From Tubulanus polymorphus (lineage: Eukaryota; Nemertea; Palaeonemertea; Tubulaniformes; Tubulanidae), in NCBI RefSeq assembly GCF_964204645.1, contig NC_134025.1, forward strand, positions 1,555,001 to 1,619,000: a stretch of DNA of 64,000 nucleotides. Reading direction: 5' to 3'. The notes beneath the pieces were generated by a model. That model was not told where the DNA came from. It saw nothing but the letters and a program-made list of their open reading frames with translations, and did no database searches. Both the position numbers and the translations under genes were made by a program. This document shows positions 11,689-26,349 of the stretch, piece after piece (positions within the stretch are counted from its first letter, which is position 1; each line of letters begins with the position of its first letter).

Positions 11689-14372
11689 CTAATCGCATCC
11701 CACATCAATATCGTCCACATCGGAACTGTGACCTTCGTCTTCTGACGTCATACCCTCGTCTGTCGGGGAGGCTAAGTCACGTGATTCGCTTGAGCCGTCC
11801 GGTGATTCTTGTTTCAGTCGGCGCCATTTTGCGCGTCTATTCTGAAACCAAGTTTTCACCTGAAAAAATAGAAATGATCAAAGTGGTAACTGGGTTTTCT
11901 TTCCTCTCCTTTATAATTTCTTTTTTTAACTATAAGGACTGTTTTCATTCGTACACAGACTAACTTTTGCAGTCCTTAATATAATACTACAGTGAACCCT
12001 CGTTACAACGAGCTTCATGGATCAGACAATGTGTTATAACCGATAGAGCTCGTTATATCCAGTATGAAGTTGTTGAAATTCTAGGTTTGTAACAAGCGGT
12101 AAATCGTTATATCCGAGTTCGTTAATAGCGTCTACTGTGATACATCTTTGAGTATGGTACACTTATATTATTGTGTGTTCGTCCATTCATTCATTTTGTA
12201 AAAATTTCATATGAAAATAAAATCGTATCAAATCATCCGTTGATTTTTTGTTGTGTTTGTTGTATTTACCTGTCTCTCTGATAGCTGTAAAGATTTGGCT
12301 AATTTCTTGCGCTCCGGAGGCGACAGATATTTTTGGGTGTCGAATTTCTTCTCTAAATCAGCAGTTTGTTCATTTGAGAAGCGAACTTGTCCTCCTTTTC
12401 TTTTATGAACGGGGCGATGCAAATATGGACTCCAATACCACGGCTTGAGCATAGCATCTGCTGAAATTTCAAAAACATTTTAACATAAGTTATTGATGTT
12501 TGAATGGTCTTTCCCTTTGACAGCTAATAGACGTTTAATTGCCATCAATTGTACGGTCACAAATATTTAAAAGTCATTTTGAATTTGTTTATAAATATGA
12601 ACGGACTGTGGGACCGCCCCATCGGTCATATTCAACTATCATAGCACAATGAACGGATTAGAAGGTGTTGAAATTTAATCGCCATTCTGCTGATTTTGAA
12701 GTCAAATTCGATCCGTAGACAAACTGAACGGTCAGATAAACAACCACTCAAGCAGACTCTGTCATTGTAAAGCCGTGTCCAATAGATTGCTGGACAATAG
12801 ATTCGCATTGGGTCATTAGCCTAGTGGATAGACCATTATCACAAACATATGGGTGATTTTACTGATAAAAGAAAGTGAAACCTTGGTTACATGAAACCAT
12901 TAAGTCCAATTAGCATAATCAGTTGACTTTGAGATAGTATACCGTTAATTCTTTGTATATTCAACTTATCATCAAACTTCATTTAGTTAATCGTTTTGTG
13001 ATGATAATATAGAAATTCTCACACTCAGATATAATGTATTGTCGAAACGTCGAAAACATTTTCGGACTCAATTCTTCTTTCTAGTTCTATATATTATCAC
13101 GGAATTAATTTGATAAATGACCTGAAGCTATTTACCTTTATACAAGTGATGATGATATCTTTGAGGATAAAACGGCGAATGATGAGTCGTGAATTCAGCA
13201 GCGGATTGTTGCGGTTGATGATGTAAGAAGATGTTATGAGGTGGAAGATGTTGCTGGTGATGGTGATGCTGATGATGATGAGGAGAATGATGAATTGATG
13301 ACGGTTGGTTCACGTATGAACTCATATAAGTCGGTACGTATGGACTGGATAGATTCGTCTCGAAATCAACAGGAATCGTCGATGACTGAGGAGAAGACAT
13401 CTGAAAATGTTAAATAGAAATCAAGTCATAACCGCTTTTCTTCCCTCTGATGCCAGTGCATACCCGGAGAAGTTTGATTCCAGCACCTAGCTCGATAACA
13501 ATAGCCGAATCAAATTATTTAAATGTAATTGCTCCCATTCAAGTGTGATGGGTAACCAACCATCTCAACGTTTCTAAAAATCTATAAATGTAGGAATTAG
13601 GGACCGGTCACTCAAAAGTTAGTTAATTTCAACCATAGACGTTAAGCTAAAAGACTGGTTGAAATCACTAACGTGGAATTGGTACGTGAATTAGAGACAT
13701 CCGACTCGTAAGGATTTAGTCAACTTTCGAGCAATTTAAGAATATTTTATTTACCTGATGAGGTGTGGGTCGATGTACCGCTGCTGTTGCTGCTGCTGCT
13801 GATGGTGGTGGTAGATGATGTATTACTGCTCCTGGTGGTGGAGGAGATGCTCTCTGATATTCTAAAACATCCAATCTCGGATCTGATTGATAACACGGAG
13901 GAGATGTTGGTGATAATTTAACAGTCTGTTGTTGCTGTTGATGATGAGTATTGTAACCAGTAAAGTTAATATTCTCGTCGCAATGACGTCTTTGAAAACC
14001 GTCGATATTCGCGAAGTATTTATTATTACAACCGCAGTTTGTTTCATGTTTATCTGACTTATCCGCGTTTCGTTGAGAACTGATATTGATGTCGGGTTTT
14101 ACAACATCAGTCGATGTTTCTAGGCGCTCTGGATGATTGTACACGTAACCACCGAATTGTTGCTGCTGCGATGTCGTGAAGTTGACCTCGTTTACTCGCG
14201 TCGGGTTTAGTTTATTGTTTTTTCGACCGAGAATGTCATCGATAAGAAATGACGGTTTCTTGCTGCCGCTGCTGTTGTTGTTGTTGTTGGGGTTTGACGG
14301 GTTTGTTGTTGGTTTTGAAGGAATCTGAGCTACGGGACGCAACATCGTGACTTCCGCGCACGTGACACCCAT
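11689..14372 (-). CDS. HHEX: Haematopoietically expressed homeobox protein HHEX, complete, four exons
   Basis: HHEX is a nuclear homeodomain transcription factor, mostly a repressor, that patterns anterior endoderm in many animals. Exons on the minus strand are 14372-13755, 13400-13136, 12460-12270 and 11859-11689. Phases join exactly to give 414 codons. The N-terminus carries KPSFLIDDILGR (residues 39-50), which matches the repressor motif at the start of HHEX proteins. Residues 207-294 are rich in His, Pro and Gln. The homeodomain spans about residues 314-373. It starts at HKRKGGQVRF, has the HHEX-typical QKYLSPPERKKLAK, and ends in the recognition helix VKTWFQNRRAKWRRLKQ, which begins exactly at exon 4. 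The tail is short and acidic. The start is the first Met in frame, and no better upstream Met joins it. The third intron contains a pogo-like MITE. Confidence 0.97.
11988..12141. mobile_element. Pogo/Tigger-like MITE in HHEX intron 3
   Basis: The left end is TACAGTGAACCCTCGTTACA and the right end is GCGTCTACTGTGATA, giving short inverted CAGT...ACTG termini beside TA-like sites. Internal CGTTATA motifs recur on both sides (CTCGTTATATCC, TCGTTATATCC). The size (about 150 bp) and ends fit a non-autonomous pogo-type element. No transposase is present. Confidence 0.55.
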
Positions 14373-17300
14373 CAGACAGACGACTGAAATTAGACCGAAA
14401 TAACAAAACCGTTAAATTCAAAAATAAACAGATATAATGTGGGAAACTATACTCCGCTTGTGTTTAGCTCTTTATTTTATAATAATGATTGAAATAATTT
14501 TCTACTTAAAAGCGCTTTTCATTATAAAAATCTCGAAACTCTAGAGAAAGATTTAGAAATTTCGAAGTTTCTCTGAAAAAAACTGCCGCTTTGAAATGAT
14601 GAAAATATTTGAATAATGCGGATTTCATTTGATAGACTTTTCTTCAAGAGGCGAGATGCCCGAGTCGGAAAAACACCGTGCGCAATATATAGTAGAATGG
14701 AAAACACTATTTCAGTTCCGAAATAACCTTAAGATGGGCTTTACATGTGTATGCTAAAGCTTGGCTCCCCTCGACGCCAAAAAAAATTTTGTCCTGTTCG
14801 AAGAGAAAATGAGGTTTGCTGCGTCTCGATTCAAATCGAAATTTATTAGAAAATATAAGCATTAATCATTTATCGACGACAGAAGTTATAAATTGAATTT
14901 ATCAACAGCAGAATCGCATTTTAATCGCTTTTAATAAGGTTATAATTCGAATGAATGTTCAATAAATCATGACCAGTGCGACAGTTGTTTGATAAGACGA
15001 AGACAAACTGGAGCCAAACGTGGAGACAAGATAGCTCAACTCGAAATGACTACAATCAAATACCGCTATTGACAAATTTGTCTTAGATAACGCAATTATT
15101 TTGATTATGGAAATAATTGTATCAGATGACGGTGAGTACAGTTGAGTGCTATGTGAGTTGTCATGGCAAAATAAGCTTCATTCAAACTATATATAAAAGT
15201 CTTTAAAACATTATTTCAAACTTCGTTGAAAATTTGGAAACATTTTTACACTATCCTTTAAGAATATACGTATAAAATCCATTATATTAAAATTCAAGAA
15301 TTTAAGAATCTAGAAGCAAAATCTTTTTTAAAACACGGTTATCATTTTTCCAAAATATTATCCTGTTTTCAAGTGAGATTTTTCCGGGAATTTTGAGCGT
15401 GAATTCTTTATTTACTTCTATCATGATATCTAAAAGAGTCCGGGAATGATTAGGTTATTAAATGCAGAAAATCGTATCTTCATCAATTATTTACGGGCGA
15501 AATATGAACCGAAAACTTAATTTGTATTACACACGTTATTTGATTCACTTTACATGATCTGTATATGCGATTGATATATCAACAACTACTTATTTCGGTA
15601 ATTCATACATCATGTGCGCTGAATATTGCGGTTCAATTCCTATTCGACGATCCCTCGAGTTTTAATAAAGAAAACATACTTCGTGGAACAACCATTGATG
15701 AAACAATTTGAGTTACGAAAATATATGAAAACTGTAAGTATGAATGAATTAGTGGGAAATGTTTCCTCGAGCTAGTAGTTTATTCGACGTATCAATTTTA
15801 CGAAAGTCATCTTCAGTGGGATTCTTTACAGACTTGATGGAATAATCTCTTTGATCTTATAAAGTATAAAATTTAAATGTTCCTGATATAATGTCTTCAT
15901 AAGTTTGCTTAGTGATTGAATTACTGATTCACGTGAGGTGTTTAATTACCTGTTAATTGCTCGGATTTATTTAGTATTTGTGTTGATTTAGGTAAATAAA
16001 ACGATTGAGCGCGGCGCTAAAAGGCCCGTAATCAATTACACTTAGAATAACAGTTCAACAAATATCAATTAACGGAAACTGAAAATAAAAACATTATTTT
16101 CTCGTCGTAAGAAGCCGAAACTCAGGATCCAGTTAAACAGTTCCCACTAGAGATTCTTCGGTTGGAAATAAACTAGTTTAAATCATGAGTCAAACCAAAG
16201 CCGCGATCGCACGAAGAGAAAATGGACCGAGTCGTACGGACCAGGTCGTCCGGACCAGGCCTGCACCCTATTTCGGTACCAGTGTGAATGGTTGGCCCGG
16301 TCATATCACTGTTTTATCCCACAATGAATTTTGATTACCTGCAATCTCAAATTCCAAAAATTGTTAGTTGATTAGTTGGATGTTTTACCGCTGTTTCTCT
16401 CCACATTTTCCATTGAAATTCTCCACACTAATTTTACAATAATTAATTCGAATCTGTTATATCTCAATCAAATTCAAATTTTAAAATGTTTAAATTTTCG
16501 CATTGCGTCAAATAATACAATTCTAGGTTTTGAATTCCGCTGGCAATCCTATAATTGTATTATTGTGAATTTTTTCTCTTTTCTTTTTTCTAATTTTGAT
16601 CTAAGATTGTCGAATAAACTCAACTAAACTCAACTAGCGAATGTTCTCACAATAAAAATGCCGTCTATTGTATTTCAGTAAGGATTACCTTCTAAGCCAC
16701 TCAAAGCCTGTGTTCTTACAAGTAACCTATAACGCTTAAAAGATCTCGTCAGTTATACCATAAAAAGTTGGAATGAAGTTTTTCATCTTTTTCCAAAGGT
16801 TTTCACGCATATTTCATCAAGAAACTGAATTTCATTAAGAATCAATAAGGGAACGCCGCTGTGATTTCAAAATTTACATCTCAGTAATATGAAGATTACT
16901 TACCTGTGAAATGATTATTGAATTCTTGATAAATGAGTTGTCAGTATTGAGAATGTTGCTGTGATATATCCCGTGGGTTGAATATAGTATAAATGTCAGT
17001 CTCGTGTTTCAGTGTAGTTCGTTTTTATAAGTTATTTCCTCGGCGTTATCTTACTGTATCACGCTTCCTATATCCTATCTATAACAGGTTGTATTAGTTC
17101 TAATCACATCCTACCACAGTCCTAATTGAGCCATTAATACCGGGGGCGGAGCATTTACATATTTTAGGGCTTGATATTTACTTACGATAACCACTACTCG
17201 TGATTGGTTCAATCTGAAATCGCGCATGTGACGTATTATCAAAGTGGTCTTTGTTTTCTTTCCGATCGCACCAAATAACGGACTTCTTTTGAAATCTACT

Positions 17301-20300
17301 AGATATACGATCAAATTAACTGTAGATTGTCGAAAATAGAAATTCGAGTTCGACAAGAAATACTTTGTGTGGAGTTTAGAAAATATGTTTTTGGAAAATA
17401 ATGAAAATATTTTTCTCTGGTTTGAAATAAAGTTTTGGGCACTCAGATGAGAATGGTAACGTCACTTATCATTTACGCAAAATCTCGCACTAAGAAAAAA
17501 AAGACCGAAATCTTTATTAACGGTTTACCTTTCGACAATATCCTAATAATCATCTTCAGGAATATCATTAGATTAAAATCAAAACGTTGAAATTGTAAAT
17601 TAACACGAGGAAACATACAGGACACAGTTTTCTGTCGCGGTGCGGGATTTTATATCATCTTTACAACATGGATTTGAATTGTTTCATCAATGGCGAATAT
17701 CAGCAGATTTTTAGAATTGTTTTGGTTGGAGTTTCATCAGTAATTCTCGTGTGAGAACTGCACTGTTGCACCACGATGAATGTGTCCATACTCCAGTACA
17801 ACGGAACCTCAGTCTTCAGGGTCGCCATATATTTTTATCATTCGAAGTAATAAAGTGGAATATTCTGTGTAGATTCATACAACGGAAGCTGCTGCTTAAA
17901 GAATTGTCGTAGACAAATAAACTGATAAACTATAGACAGTTATTCATAATAGTTGAAGGGTTTTTTTATATAACAGTCATTCAAATAGCGGCCGCCAGTG
18001 TTGAATGCATTGTAACCGCAGCACAATACGTAAATGTTTACCAATAGCGCCAGTAAATCCCGGTTATGTAAAACTATCTGATGACAGTTTAGAATTTCTA
18101 ATTGGACACTAATTGAAAGCTACCGATCGGGATTTGAAGCAGTTGTGAAATGTCGCCGCCTTATATTTACATACTTCAGTTGACACGCAAATAATGACGC
18201 AAAAACATGGCCGAATAACGTCTATAGCTGGCGCGAGTTAGACTGTCATCGTGACCTAATGCTCTTTACACGTTTATTTACCAGTTATACCAAAATAGAG
18301 ACCAATTGCTCGAGTCAATTAGATGTCAAGTTAGAAATAATCCCTACTTTTCATTTTGGGACTTCGTATATTGTTTCATATAGGCCCATCGCTTAAATAC
18401 ATCGCGACTTATCGTTACTGCTGCCAGAAATTCGATCTCACGTTTTATCTGAGTTTTCAAGAATCCAGTTTTCAAGTTGCCTACGCTTAACGTGTTCAGT
18501 GGTATTCTCGCTCCCTGTGACCTGATGCCGAATCTCGAACCGTTACAGAAAATATAGACTTTATATCATCATTGAAAATTGTGCATTATTTACTCAAATC
18601 GAATGCAAACATTCTGATCTGTAAAACTATTTCGTATACAGAATTCACGCCTAGAATATAAACATATAAAACATGATTGTCCCCAGTTCAAGACTGATCT
18701 CCTATAGATGATATGTTCGCTATCTATTAGAATTTTGCTGAACTGACGAATTCCTGAACATTGATTACGAAAAAGTTCGTCAATGGCTCATGATTCCAAA
18801 CGCGCCATCTATGAAAGTATAGAATAAATGTAGAATAAACCGGTATCCGAGGTTCGAATCCGGTGATTTATGAGATACAGCCGCCGAATAAAGGATCTAG
18901 GTTAGATAACAGTAATTACTAATACTGATTCTTCTGATGCAGCATACATGGTTGTCCTAATTTCGATATTTTTTTATATTGATTCATCGAGGTCCCGATG
19001 AAACGTCATCCAAAGTACATTATGTAATTCATAATTTTAGAAAATCGAAGTTCATTGAGAAGTCAGGAAATTTATCATGTTCAATGTAGACATGAACGTG
19101 TGGGAACACAACACCATCGTGTCACACAGACCGATTCTGTCTATATTTGCTACTAGGTGCCGGGGATCGAGACACTACTATGGACTAACGCCCTCGATCC
19201 ATTCACAAACCACTGTCAAAAGCCATTCCACGACGAACTGCCAAAAGACGCGAGATGTTTGCTATCTTGAATCTCAACAATCTTGACTTCAGATGCATCC
19301 TATAGATTCATCGCTCGATGATTCTGAATAATTGACCAAACACTCAGCGGCCGATTAAATATGTAACTAGATACTAACATTCACTCAACCAATTTCCTGA
19401 ACTAGATTTTACACCTATTTTCATTAAGTGAATACTAAAGAGGGCCACAATCATTACCATTACATTTCCTGAAAGCTAGCAAACTATCTGTAGTAATAAA
19501 ACCAACGGATTGGTTGCTTTTATCGCTTCCTTCAGGGTCCTTACAGCCATTCTTGGATACATGGAGTTGGAGAAAATTTCAATTTCGAGGAAGCGTCTGC
19601 ATCACTTTCATGTCCGAATTACTGTAGACTCTCCTATATCGGTACGGTTGATCTCAAAAACCATTAATTCGGTGCTTTTTAAGCAAACTTTTTATCTTTA
19701 ACACTAACTATACTCGGTTTCTAATTTGGTAAAAAAGAAACATGGTCCCAACTGTAGGCTACTAATTGGCATAGTTTACTGTACAACTACAAACTAAAGA
19801 CAAAGACAAAGACAAATTTCTAATTGCCCATTTCTCAAAATTGAAGGAATTTCGGGCATTTTGCTCAAATTAATGGACCTTTAAAATCATTTTCCGTTTT
19901 CTATGAAGTCTATACCCTCCGAAATTGATCTTATTTTAAATCAAGTGGAAGAAGAAACAAATACTACACAATAACGATGGACTTTTTTTTATAAACCATT
20001 TTATTTTTTTTATAGAAAAACGGCCTACAATACATTAGTAGACTAGACACAAAAATCATTGTTTTCTTTTATGTACAAATAGACCGACTTTGAACGTTGA
20101 TGGGGGAATATTATCAATTTCTATATGATTCACAGTTCTTTTCTAACAACAATTTAAATCATTGATTTAAACGATGATTCTAACAGATCAGGGAACCCTC
20201 AGATATCTTCAGTATTTATTTCTTCTCAAGAGGTTCCTCATCACCAGCACGAAGAACATGACACCAGAAATTCAAATGTCCTGACTTTTGAATCAGAATT

Positions 20301-20380
20301 TCCTGATTTAAAATCTGGATTTCTCTGATCTGTAAGAGGCATTATATACTGAAAACACTTGCGTTATGAAACATCTAAAT
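14373..20380. other. 6-kb intergenic region between the HHEX start and the MRPL19 end
   Basis: This is the upstream side of HHEX and the downstream side of MRPL19. I see no gene. It should contain the HHEX promoter and enhancers, but I cannot point to specific sites with confidence. The second copy of a dispersed repeat lies at 18674-18812. The AATAAA on the minus strand at 20215-20220 is the probable MRPL19 polyadenylation signal. Confidence 0.5.
18674..18812. repeat. Dispersed repeat, copy 2 (pair at 9213-9357)
   Basis: It shares gattgtccc, gatatgttcgctatctatt, a TTGCTGAACT block and a terminal gcgccatctat with the copy at 9213. The orientation is the same and the overall length is close (139 against 145 bases). 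Confidence 0.65.
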
Positions 20381-23111
20381 TCATTCGACATCTTCAGGTC
20401 GTAACATTCCCGGTTGTTGAGGTAAAGACCGTTTCCTCCTCTTTCGACCGGTTGCCTTTGCTTGTTCTAAAGCTTCTTGTTTCATGTGTTGTTTTTTCTT
20501 GATTAATTCCTGATGTTGAATATAAACGTCTTTATAAACGAGTTCGATGTCCTCGTCTTGAATATCTGCGCGATAGTTTTTCATCAGATCGTATTTTTGC
20601 CACGGTTCCGCGAGCTCTTCAGCTCGATCGATTAGTTTTTGTTTGATTTCAGGTAATTGGGCGTTTTGAAGATCAGCCCTTTCCCATCGTTGGTGCCAAG
20701 GGCGCGGATTCAAAGGTACCTGAAATCATATTTTACAGAATTTATTAGGTAAATTTGCTGTAATTCATCTAAAAAACATATCATACATAGATTTGAAATC
20801 ATCTTTTACTTCTTTTTATTAACGTTTTAAGCCGAAATTGAATTTTAAATGAGGGCTGTGGAACTGGAATGATCCTGCAGTTCTTCCTCAGTGTCGGTAT
20901 CATTGTCATGACTTAGACTTAAAGTAAAGAATCCTAGACTTAGTTCAATGGCTAACAACTTAAGACCATACTTAACATCCAAAACCTCTTTTGGTTTTAG
21001 GTCTTGAGAATGGAACCTGACGCTGGTATTAAAAATTATTCGAATAACTTTCTTACCTTTTCAGTAAATACAGGTACAGGGGCGCCTTTCTGATGTGGAA
21101 TAGGTTCCATATCGAATGGTATAGTGCTGTATTCCGGGGGACAATCTCGCAGATAAAACAACGAATCGTCTAAACGCTTCTCCAGCTTTAACAATTCGAT
21201 CTTCTGCACAGTCGGATTATACAATTCATACAGAATCTCAACACCTGAATCAAAAACAACCATTCTATCAAAAACACGCTTCTTACGATTCTAATAAAGT
21301 CACATCGTCGTTTCTTACCTAAACCATCGACTATATTTCGTAGTAAGAAGTTACTTCGTAGGCCCCATCCTCCTCTCTCGATGCATAAACCAACAAATCG
21401 ATTCTTCTTTCCGGGAGCGTATGGGTCGGATACCGTCACCGCTAAAATACTGCCTGAAATTGATCGTTACATTTTAGAACAAATACACGGTCAATAGCAT
21501 TATCCACATGGTTCCTACAGAACCATTGATATGAAATTTGAGGGGTATTTGAGGGGCTTTTGAGGGTATGATCACCAAATTTGAGGGTCATTTTTCACGA
21601 TGAAAACATAAACAGTACCAGTAGAATACTTGGCATACTTATCAGCCCATACCAAGCAGAATACATTTAGGCAAATTTAACTATATTCGGTACTAAACTC
21701 AATTTCCTGTTGACTTTGTTTTGAGTGAAAGAACTTATCTAGGGTGGGAGGCCAATCGTGACTGAATTTGGATTCCAAATATCCTGAGTTTCCTGGCCAC
21801 CCTGGATTTTACGCAGAGAAAAAGTAATTAAAATCATCATCAAGAGAGTTTAGTGAGTGTAAATTTGAAACTGACCGACGTAGAATTCTGGGATATCAAT
21901 GACAGCTCTACGGCGCATCATGTCGCGTCGTTCTAGTTTCTCAGTAATTCGATCTCTCATCCACCACGAGGCATTCGGTAAAAACTCAGGATGTGAATTC
22001 CTAAAATTCAAACATGGTATTAATTATACATAAAATACAAGCTGCTGAATGAATGAGTCATCATCAGCGGAATGATTCAGCTGAACTGACCGGAATTCTC
22101 GAGGAATTTCTACTTTAGCAAATTCGTTCGGATCTGGTTGTTCTTTTGTCGAGGATATTTCAGATTTTCGATGTTGTTCAACGAGTGAATGAGGTAAAGT
22201 ACGACTATAACGAACGTGAACCACTGAAAACATTCAATACAATATAATAATAACACGATCCAGGAGAGAGTGAGCGTGAAGTGAGTGGTGTTTTTAAATC
22301 AATCTACAGATTTTTCCAATTTCATAAAAAAGATTTAGTCGAAGATTCAAAAGGATTAACTCAACATGAACTGAACAAATTGGCTTAAATGGGACCAGCA
22401 AATATAAACTCAACGTGAACTGAACTCAAGATCAACTGGTTTTATAGAAAGGTTCACATTTTTGGTATACTGGGATTTGAAATCTGAAATTTAGATTATC
22501 ATACCACAATTTGGGTAAGAATTCTCTTTAGTCTTAGAACATTAAGAAAGAACAATGGCTGAATAATTCTCAGAATTCTCTGATTAGGGACTCAGGGTGA
22601 TCAGTAAAAACGAATGACACTGGGCCAACGGGTATGAAATTGAAATCACTCTCATACCTGTTGGCCCTAATCTAATATTCATTTGAAAAGATGCCACTGG
22701 GCTGTGGGCACTGCCAGCTTTTACTTTAAGGCTATAGGGCCAATTTAGAATTTTCGTATCTAGTCGACTAAACCGAGTGTGCTTAATTTTTGAACTATTT
22801 CCGGCCTATAGTTCCAACTAACTGACATTCGGTTTCACTTAGTTCGACTATAGTCGACTAACTACGATAACCGAAGTTGGCCCAGGTTGTAACGCCGGTT
22901 GTCGAGCGCAAGAACCCGGAAGTGATGATTGTAAATGAAACTATTCGTCGCTTATTTTACATGTAATTGAGAATTCAAGTCAGATTTTACAACACAACAT
23001 TACAGAATCCTTTCAAGGCAAGTAACACTACAATCGACGATCAATATGCTTACAATTAGGAGAAAATTGTGACAATTTCCCAAAAACTCGCAAAACCGCG
23101 GAGGCCGCCAT
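20381..23111 (-). CDS. MRPL19: Large ribosomal subunit protein bL19m, mitochondrial, complete, six exons
   Basis: This is a structural protein of the mitochondrial large ribosomal subunit. Exons on the minus strand are 23111-23054, 22223-22091, 22000-21876, 21453-21319, 21244-21057 and 20719-20381. All phases join to give 325 codons, against about 290 in human. The first exon (MAASAVLRVFGKLSQFSPN) is basic and hydroxylated, as expected of a mitochondrial presequence. The bL19 core runs from IDIPEFYVGSILAVTVSDPY through GLRSNFLLRNIVDGLG and VEILYELYNPTVQKIELLKL to KLEKRLDDSLFYLRD and PEYSTIPF, all typical of MRPL19. The C-terminal extension is charged and ends in a basic RKRRKRSL stretch. Two donors are the weaker GTCAGT form. 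The start codon sits in ATGGCGGCC, a YY1-like context common in nuclear genes for mitochondrial proteins. A minus-strand AATAAA lies about 160 bases past the stop. Confidence 0.95.
22622..22667. repeat. Hairpin, 16-nt arms, 5' of MRPL19 exon 2
   Basis: GGGCCAACGGGTATGA at 22622-22637 pairs with TCATACCTGTTGGCCC at 22652-22667 across a 14-nt loop with one non-Watson-Crick position. It lies in MRPL19 intron 1. It is probably a MITE remnant. Confidence 0.6.
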
Positions 23112-26100
23112 GTTTATAATTGAGAACCGGCGAACGAAACAGTAACTGTAGAGAGAGCGAATTGAATGGAACTTTCTGTTGTTGAATAGGATAAAGTTTA
23201 TACTTTATACCTACAGATTATCAATTTCATTGGAATCCAAATATAGCTATGAAACATTTCTAAATAATGATTATTTCTAATTGATCGGTTCGGGCCCGCG
23301 GTTTGATAGACTGGTTGCCGGTCCACTGCGAATGCAGGTGGCGCAGAATTGGACAGCCGACCAGTCTAGCGGTTTGAGAGCGCTGCCACGATATGGATGT
23401 TCTCGGAGCTACCCATTTCTCCGGCGGGGCGTTCCCTAATCAATTCAATTCAACATCTGCAGAGTTTCCAGAACCTGTCATGCCAGGGCCTCAAGACCTG
23501 ACAATTCAATTAATTCTTTATGACATGACAGGTGGGACCTCAGGTGACAGGTTGATTCGCTAAAATGAAAATCGTTATGACTGAAACGATGATAGGCGAT
23601 TAGAAGACATGATAGGCACGGATTTAGAACACATGATAGCCGATGAGAACACAAAGAACATATCGTAGTGCTTTCTGAATATATCATTCAAAAACAGGGC
23701 GGTGCAACCAGGATAATCTAAGCTCATCTTGCTTTTGGCATCTTCGAATGTGTTCTTCAAATTTATGAAACTTTTCGGGTTGAATTCTACAGACGCCCCT
23801 CTCCATCTCCTCTCCCCTATTGAATTCATCAGAATGCGTCACTTATTTTATATCATATCACATTATTTACCATCAAACAAGGCCTCAGGCAGCCACATTA
23901 ATCAATCTTTTTGTCGTTGGAACTACTTTTTGTTCAGAACAATATGCGCCTACACGCCGTGCTTCACGTGCGCGCCACAAGACTCGCTGCGATGTAATCT
24001 GTGCGTGTACTGTATATGAAAAGCGTGCCTCATGTGGTGGCCTGGTTAAAAGTTTTCCAGGAAACTGCATCCGATTCAACTGCAAGGTTTTGTAAATGAT
24101 TCACGGACCGGCCGTGAAAGCAGTGAATTTAATAGAAGGGCAGTGAAATGGGGGGGGGGGGGTGTTATTAAAACTATGCACTACTAAAACTAAGAACTAT
24201 GCACTTAGAGGTGTAAGAACTATGCATGACTAAAACGAAGTCCGATGAGCTATTGCACTCATTAGAAATCATCACTAGGAATGCTATCTATGTATTCAAC
24301 CATCTCTGCTAATTAGTGTAGGCAATTATACAAACAAATGCATGTGAAACGTAAATTGGTCGGTTTTCTCTGGTGCATATAGTCTTTTTATTTAGTAGTG
24401 CTTCGTTTTAGTAACACTTGTTGCTTAACTCAACGAATGACAAATTTCAAAATCATATTTATTCTCATACAACAATATTATACAAAATGCCAGGATTGCT
24501 CGAGGAATTATAACGTAAGCTCCTCAAACACGTGGACTTTCAAAAAACAACTAGTCCAACCACCATAGGCGTATAAACTATAAATGAGTGTCTATACGCC
24601 CCTTGGTCCAAACATAGACTCTAAAACAAAAAAGTCTATGGCCCAACCATGGACTCAATTGTCCATGGCCCCCGCACTAAAACCAGAGATAAACCTGGCC
24701 AAATACTCTGGAAAGCGTAGGATTAATCAATCTGATTTACATTCTTTACATCATTTTATTTTCACATATCAAATTATTAACTTTTAGCTTATTTTCTCAG
24801 ATTTGAATAGCAATTTTATTTCTATTTCTATGTATGAAATTGTACTAATTGTACTAACTTTAAAATCACAAAAGTTACATGTAAGGCATTTATAAGTCTT
24901 TATATATGATACATTTCCACTACAGCTGATTCATACAATTTGCATCAATGGGAAAATAACAAAAATACATACAATTTGATCCATAAAACACCGAAAAAAG
25001 GACTAGTCTGAAAGTCTAAGATTATGAATTTGACAATTCATGAGGTCAATATAACCGACACTTTGTTATATTTCATGAAATATGAATCTATCATCGTCAA
25101 CTTTTCAAATGACATCGAGATTGAGGACATCTTAATTATCAAGAAAAAACATTAAACCTACAAATTTACTCACTCTGGAAAGCGTAAGGTTAACTTATTA
25201 ATCATTACTAGAAAACTAAAAACATTGCCAAATTTTTCTTCAAACATTATCAACTACTTTTTCACAAATTTTACATTTGAAACAAAGAGCAGGGTCTGAT
25301 TTAAGCACTAGTCCAATTGCCCGGGACAAGTATATTTTTCATTAGGGCATGAAGGTTATCATAATCACTCATCCACCGGGCTTGTGTAATTCTATGTCTC
25401 AAAGCTTTTATCCCACTCGATGCAAGGGATTATTGTGTCACAATCGGACTATTCATGTAGAGCAAGTTGATTTTTGAGGGGGCAAGTGATATTACATATA
25501 AGTTATGCTTGCCCCAAGGTCAAGTGGCATTTATTCCTTAGATCAAACCCTGCAAACTATTATAAAGGTTTTTCTTGGTGATGATTTAAGATAAATCAAG
25601 CATTTTCAAATAAATATGGTTTGATTGATGAAGCTGCGGTAACTTCTTGTTTTATTCAACTTGATAGTAGATATAAATATTACTCTATACAGAGATCAGA
25701 AATTCTTCGAGTCCAGATATTACAGGCCCTACCTAAACAGACGCGGTTAAACTGATAATCAAAACAAAGCTAGGACAATTATTCTATGCTCTTGCTATTT
25801 TCGACAGGGCCTTGATTAGATCAGTACTTTATGAACCACTGAAAAGCACCAAAGTGAAATTTTTGCTATAAAACTTAACTGAAAAGTTTTAACATGAATG
25901 ATGAAAATGTACATCGTTTTATTCGTCACGCAACAATAATATCTTAACCGAGGAATCGTCATGCAAGTTACAATAACAGTCTCCAACATAAAAGCATTAA
26001 AACTAGAGATGAGAAATTCAGATTCACTCTGGAACTCTTAGTATCAATTAATCATTACTTTCACTAGAAAACTGGAATTTTGCCAACTTTGCCTTGTCTT

Positions 26101-26349
26101 AAAGATTTCCAAACACCTTGACATTACATACTAAGTATTCTGACGTTTTTCCTGGCAGCTTCAACATAATTATACAATCGGTAACTAATCAATAACATCA
26201 ATAACTTAAGTTTATAGCTGTTTTAAATTCTTTCTAAAAAGTAAAATGTATGTACCAGATTTTAGATAGTAAGTCTACCCATGTATAACAATAAACAGTC
26301 ACAGCAGTGATTGAGCGCGGCTAGTTGAAAGGACGGGTCGATCTTTCAT

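Noticed and set aside
19077-19286. 69-codon open frame upstream of HHEX
   Set aside because: No recognisable domain, no splice partners, and chance length.
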